This document shows, one piece after another, positions 62,767 to 64,000 of a stretch of DNA of 64,000 nt (the first letter of the stretch is position 1; each line of letters begins with the position of its first letter). The stretch is from an uncultured Mesorhizobium sp. (GTDB lineage: Bacteria > Pseudomonadota > Alphaproteobacteria > Rhizobiales > Rhizobiaceae). The stretch is taken from positions 1 to 64,000 of the forward strand of contig CALFXR010000065.1 of NCBI GenBank assembly GCA_937958475.1, in the 5' to 3' direction. Below the pieces are notes generated by a model. That model saw only the letters and a program-made list of their open reading frames with translations. It made no database searches and was not told where the DNA came from. Both the position numbers and the translations under genes were made by a program.

Positions 62767-63429
62767 TCACCTCGTTCCGAAGATCGCGCTCCCGACGCGC
62801 ACGCTCGTCGCGCCGAAGCGCACGGCCAGCTCGTAGTCGCCCGACATGCCCATCGACAGGCGCCCGACGCCGGTCTCGCGCGCGAGTTTCTCCAGCAGGG
62901 CGAAATGCGGACCGGGGTTCTCGTCTGCCGGCGGAATGCACATCAGCCCGTCGATGGTCAGGCCATGGACGGTCCTGCACCGCGTGACGAAATCGACGGC
63001 CTCGCGCGGGTCGATGCCGGCCTTCTGCGGCTCGGAACCCGTGTTGACCTGGACGTAGAGATGCGGCCGCCGGCCCTGGCGGGCGATCTCTCTGGCCAGC
63101 TCCGCCGCGATCTTGTCGCGGTCGACGGTCTCGATGACGTCGAACAGCGCCACCGCCTCGCGCGCCTTGTTCGATTGCAGCGGCCCGATCAGGTGGAGCT
63201 CGATGTCGGGATAGTCGGCCTTCAGAGCCGGCCATTTCTGCGCCGCCTCCTGCACGCGGTTCTCGCCGAAGACGCGCTGCCCGGCATGGATGGCCGGCAG
63301 GATGTGCTCGCGGTCGAAGGTCTTCGACACCGCCACCAGCGTCACCGATCCGGCCGGCCGCCCCGCCTCGCGCTCCGTCTGGGCGATCCGCTCGCGGACC
63401 GCGTCGAGACGAACTTCCACCTCTTCCAT
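62767..63429 (-). CDS. YggS family pyridoxal-phosphate homeostasis protein
   Basis: A 220-residue PLP-binding protein of the YggS/PROSC (PLPBP) family, which controls free PLP and amino-acid balance rather than catalysing a known reaction. The PLP lysine is in LVAVSKTFDREHI, and the phosphate-binding strand is GLMCIPPADENPGP then LSMGMSGDYELAVRFGATSVRVGSAIFG. GENRVQEAAQKWPAL and HLIGPLQSNKAREAV are family-typical. ATG 63429 has AGGAG upstream. It is divergent from leuS, 161 bases away. Confidence 0.96.
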   Translation of the reverse strand: MEEVEVRLDAVRERIAQTEREAGRPAGSVTLVAVSKTFDREHILPAIHAGQRVFGENRVQEAAQKWPALKADYPDIELHLIGPLQSNKAREAVALFDVIETVDRDKIAAELAREIARQGRRPHLYVQVNTGSEPQKAGIDPREAVDFVTRCRTVHGLTIDGLMCIPPADENPGPHFALLEKLARETGVGRLSMGMSGDYELAVRFGATSVRVGSAIFGTR

Positions 63430-63590
63430 GCCGTTCCTGCTCCTCGCGGCGAAGCCCCGTGCCGCCGCCCTTTTTGCCGCCGCGAAGGCCCCTGCGGTTG
63501 ACGGTTCCGGCAAAGCGTGGTGAAGACCCGGACCGAGCCGAAAGAGCCGCGCCCCGCGGCAACCCACGTCTTTTAAGTGAAATCCCGGTC

Positions 63591-64000
63591 ATGGCAACCG
63601 AACGATACAATCCCCGCGCTTCCGAACCTCGCTGGCAGGCGGCCTGGGACGAGGCGAAGCTGTTCGAGACGAAGAACGACGACCCGCGGCCGAAATACTA
63701 CGTGCTCGAGATGTTCCCCTATCCGTCGGGGCGCATCCACATGGGCCACGTGCGCAACTACACGATGGGCGACGTGGTCGCACGCTGGCGCCGCGCCATG
63801 GGCCACAACGTGCTGCACCCGATGGGCTGGGACGCCTTCGGCCTGCCGGCCGAGAACGCCGCGCGCGACAACCGCGTCAATCCGCGCGACTGGACCTACA
63901 AGAACATCGAGACGATGAAGGGCCAGCTGAAGACGATGGGCCTGTCGCTCGACTGGGCTCGCGAACTTGCCACCTGCGATCCCTCCTACTATCGCCACCA
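63591..64000 (+). CDS. leuS: Leucyl-tRNA synthetase, 5' part (continues past window end)
   Basis: The first ~136 residues of a class I leucyl-tRNA synthetase. The start MATERYNPRASEPRWQAAW is followed by the Rossmann core: YVLEMFPYPSGRIHMGHVRNYTMGDV carries the HIGH-type motif as HMGH (about 51-54), and HPMGWDAFGLPAENAA is the leucine-specific segment. The enzyme charges tRNA-Leu in the cytosol. The reading frame is open to the right edge; editing domain, KMSKS loop and carboxy terminus are outside the window. Confidence 0.96.
   Translation, partial: MATERYNPRASEPRWQAAWDEAKLFETKNDDPRPKYYVLEMFPYPSGRIHMGHVRNYTMGDVVARWRRAMGHNVLHPMGWDAFGLPAENAARDNRVNPRDWTYKNIETMKGQLKTMGLSLDWARELATCDPSYYRH

Overview
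The window is a high-GC, densely coded chromosomal stretch with no phage, insertion-sequence, CRISPR or rRNA signature. Gene content (NAD-glutamate dehydrogenase of the ~1600-residue class, usg, DUF1062, an SDHAF4/DUF1674 protein, UgpC-type ABC systems, the htpX-rsmB-heparinase-purH neighbourhood) points to an alphaproteobacterium, most likely of the Rhizobiales (Hyphomicrobiales). That placement is inference from gene content, not from a marker-gene search.

Bases 1-12670 form one long leftward catabolic operon. It encodes a CUT1-type sugar ABC transporter (binding protein, two permeases, UgpC-like ATPase), ribokinase, a LacI-type repressor, a nucleoside hydrolase, a GH116 beta-glycosidase-like enzyme, deoxyribose-phosphate aldolase (deoC) and an aldehyde dehydrogenase that appears to be a two-domain ALDH16-type protein cut by the window edge. 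Two CG-centred palindromes overlap a good sigma-70 promoter upstream of the binding-protein gene. The logic is uptake of a (deoxy)ribosyl compound, cleavage to free sugar, phosphorylation, aldol cleavage and aldehyde oxidation.

Bases 13406-22640 hold the most unusual region: five secreted proteins on two divergent transcription units. Four share a beta-strand-rich module with the pattern 'V.v.f.N.t...V'. In the gene at 20699-21931 the module matches the von Hippel-Lindau (pVHL) beta domain, including the spacing of the residues that line the hydroxyproline pocket. The divergent partner is a 1317-residue protein with eight or nine tandem copies of a related module, a 21-cysteine region and a glycine/alanine-rich segment. 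Two further genes in its operon carry a single C-terminal copy. I recognise no described system with this composition.

Bases 22866-35922 are mostly housekeeping and small-operon genes: tRNA-Ala(CGC), yggT/yggU, ppa, a GNAT enzyme, a lemA-TPM-TPM operon, a pyridoxal kinase, a DUF429 protein, beta-carbonic anhydrase, a Bcr/CflA-type exporter with its MarR regulator and operator, an M3 peptidase, an aldo/keto reductase and a small secreted protein. Bases 36124-50172 carry a rhomboid-independent site-2 protease with CBS domains, typA/bipA, a DUF1062 protein, a LysE exporter, a YCII protein, an AhpD-like protein, NAD-glutamate dehydrogenase, a UMF1-type MFS protein, an SDHAF4 homologue and htpX.

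Bases 50169-64000 continue with rsmB, a heparinase II/III-like protein, purH, a transglutaminase-like protein, a secreted nuclease-fold protein whose start codon lies in a perfect 16-bp hairpin, a TadE/VWA pilus-like protein, a 22-codon ORF with a near-perfect ribosome binding site and a strong terminator, a DnaB-like orphan ATPase, acs, usg, a VapC-type toxin with a DUF1508-fused putative antitoxin, a YggS-type PLP protein and the start of leuS.

Stretches over 300 bases without a gene are 12671-13405, 20319-20698, 39686-39998 and 61370-61671; each is described in the features.
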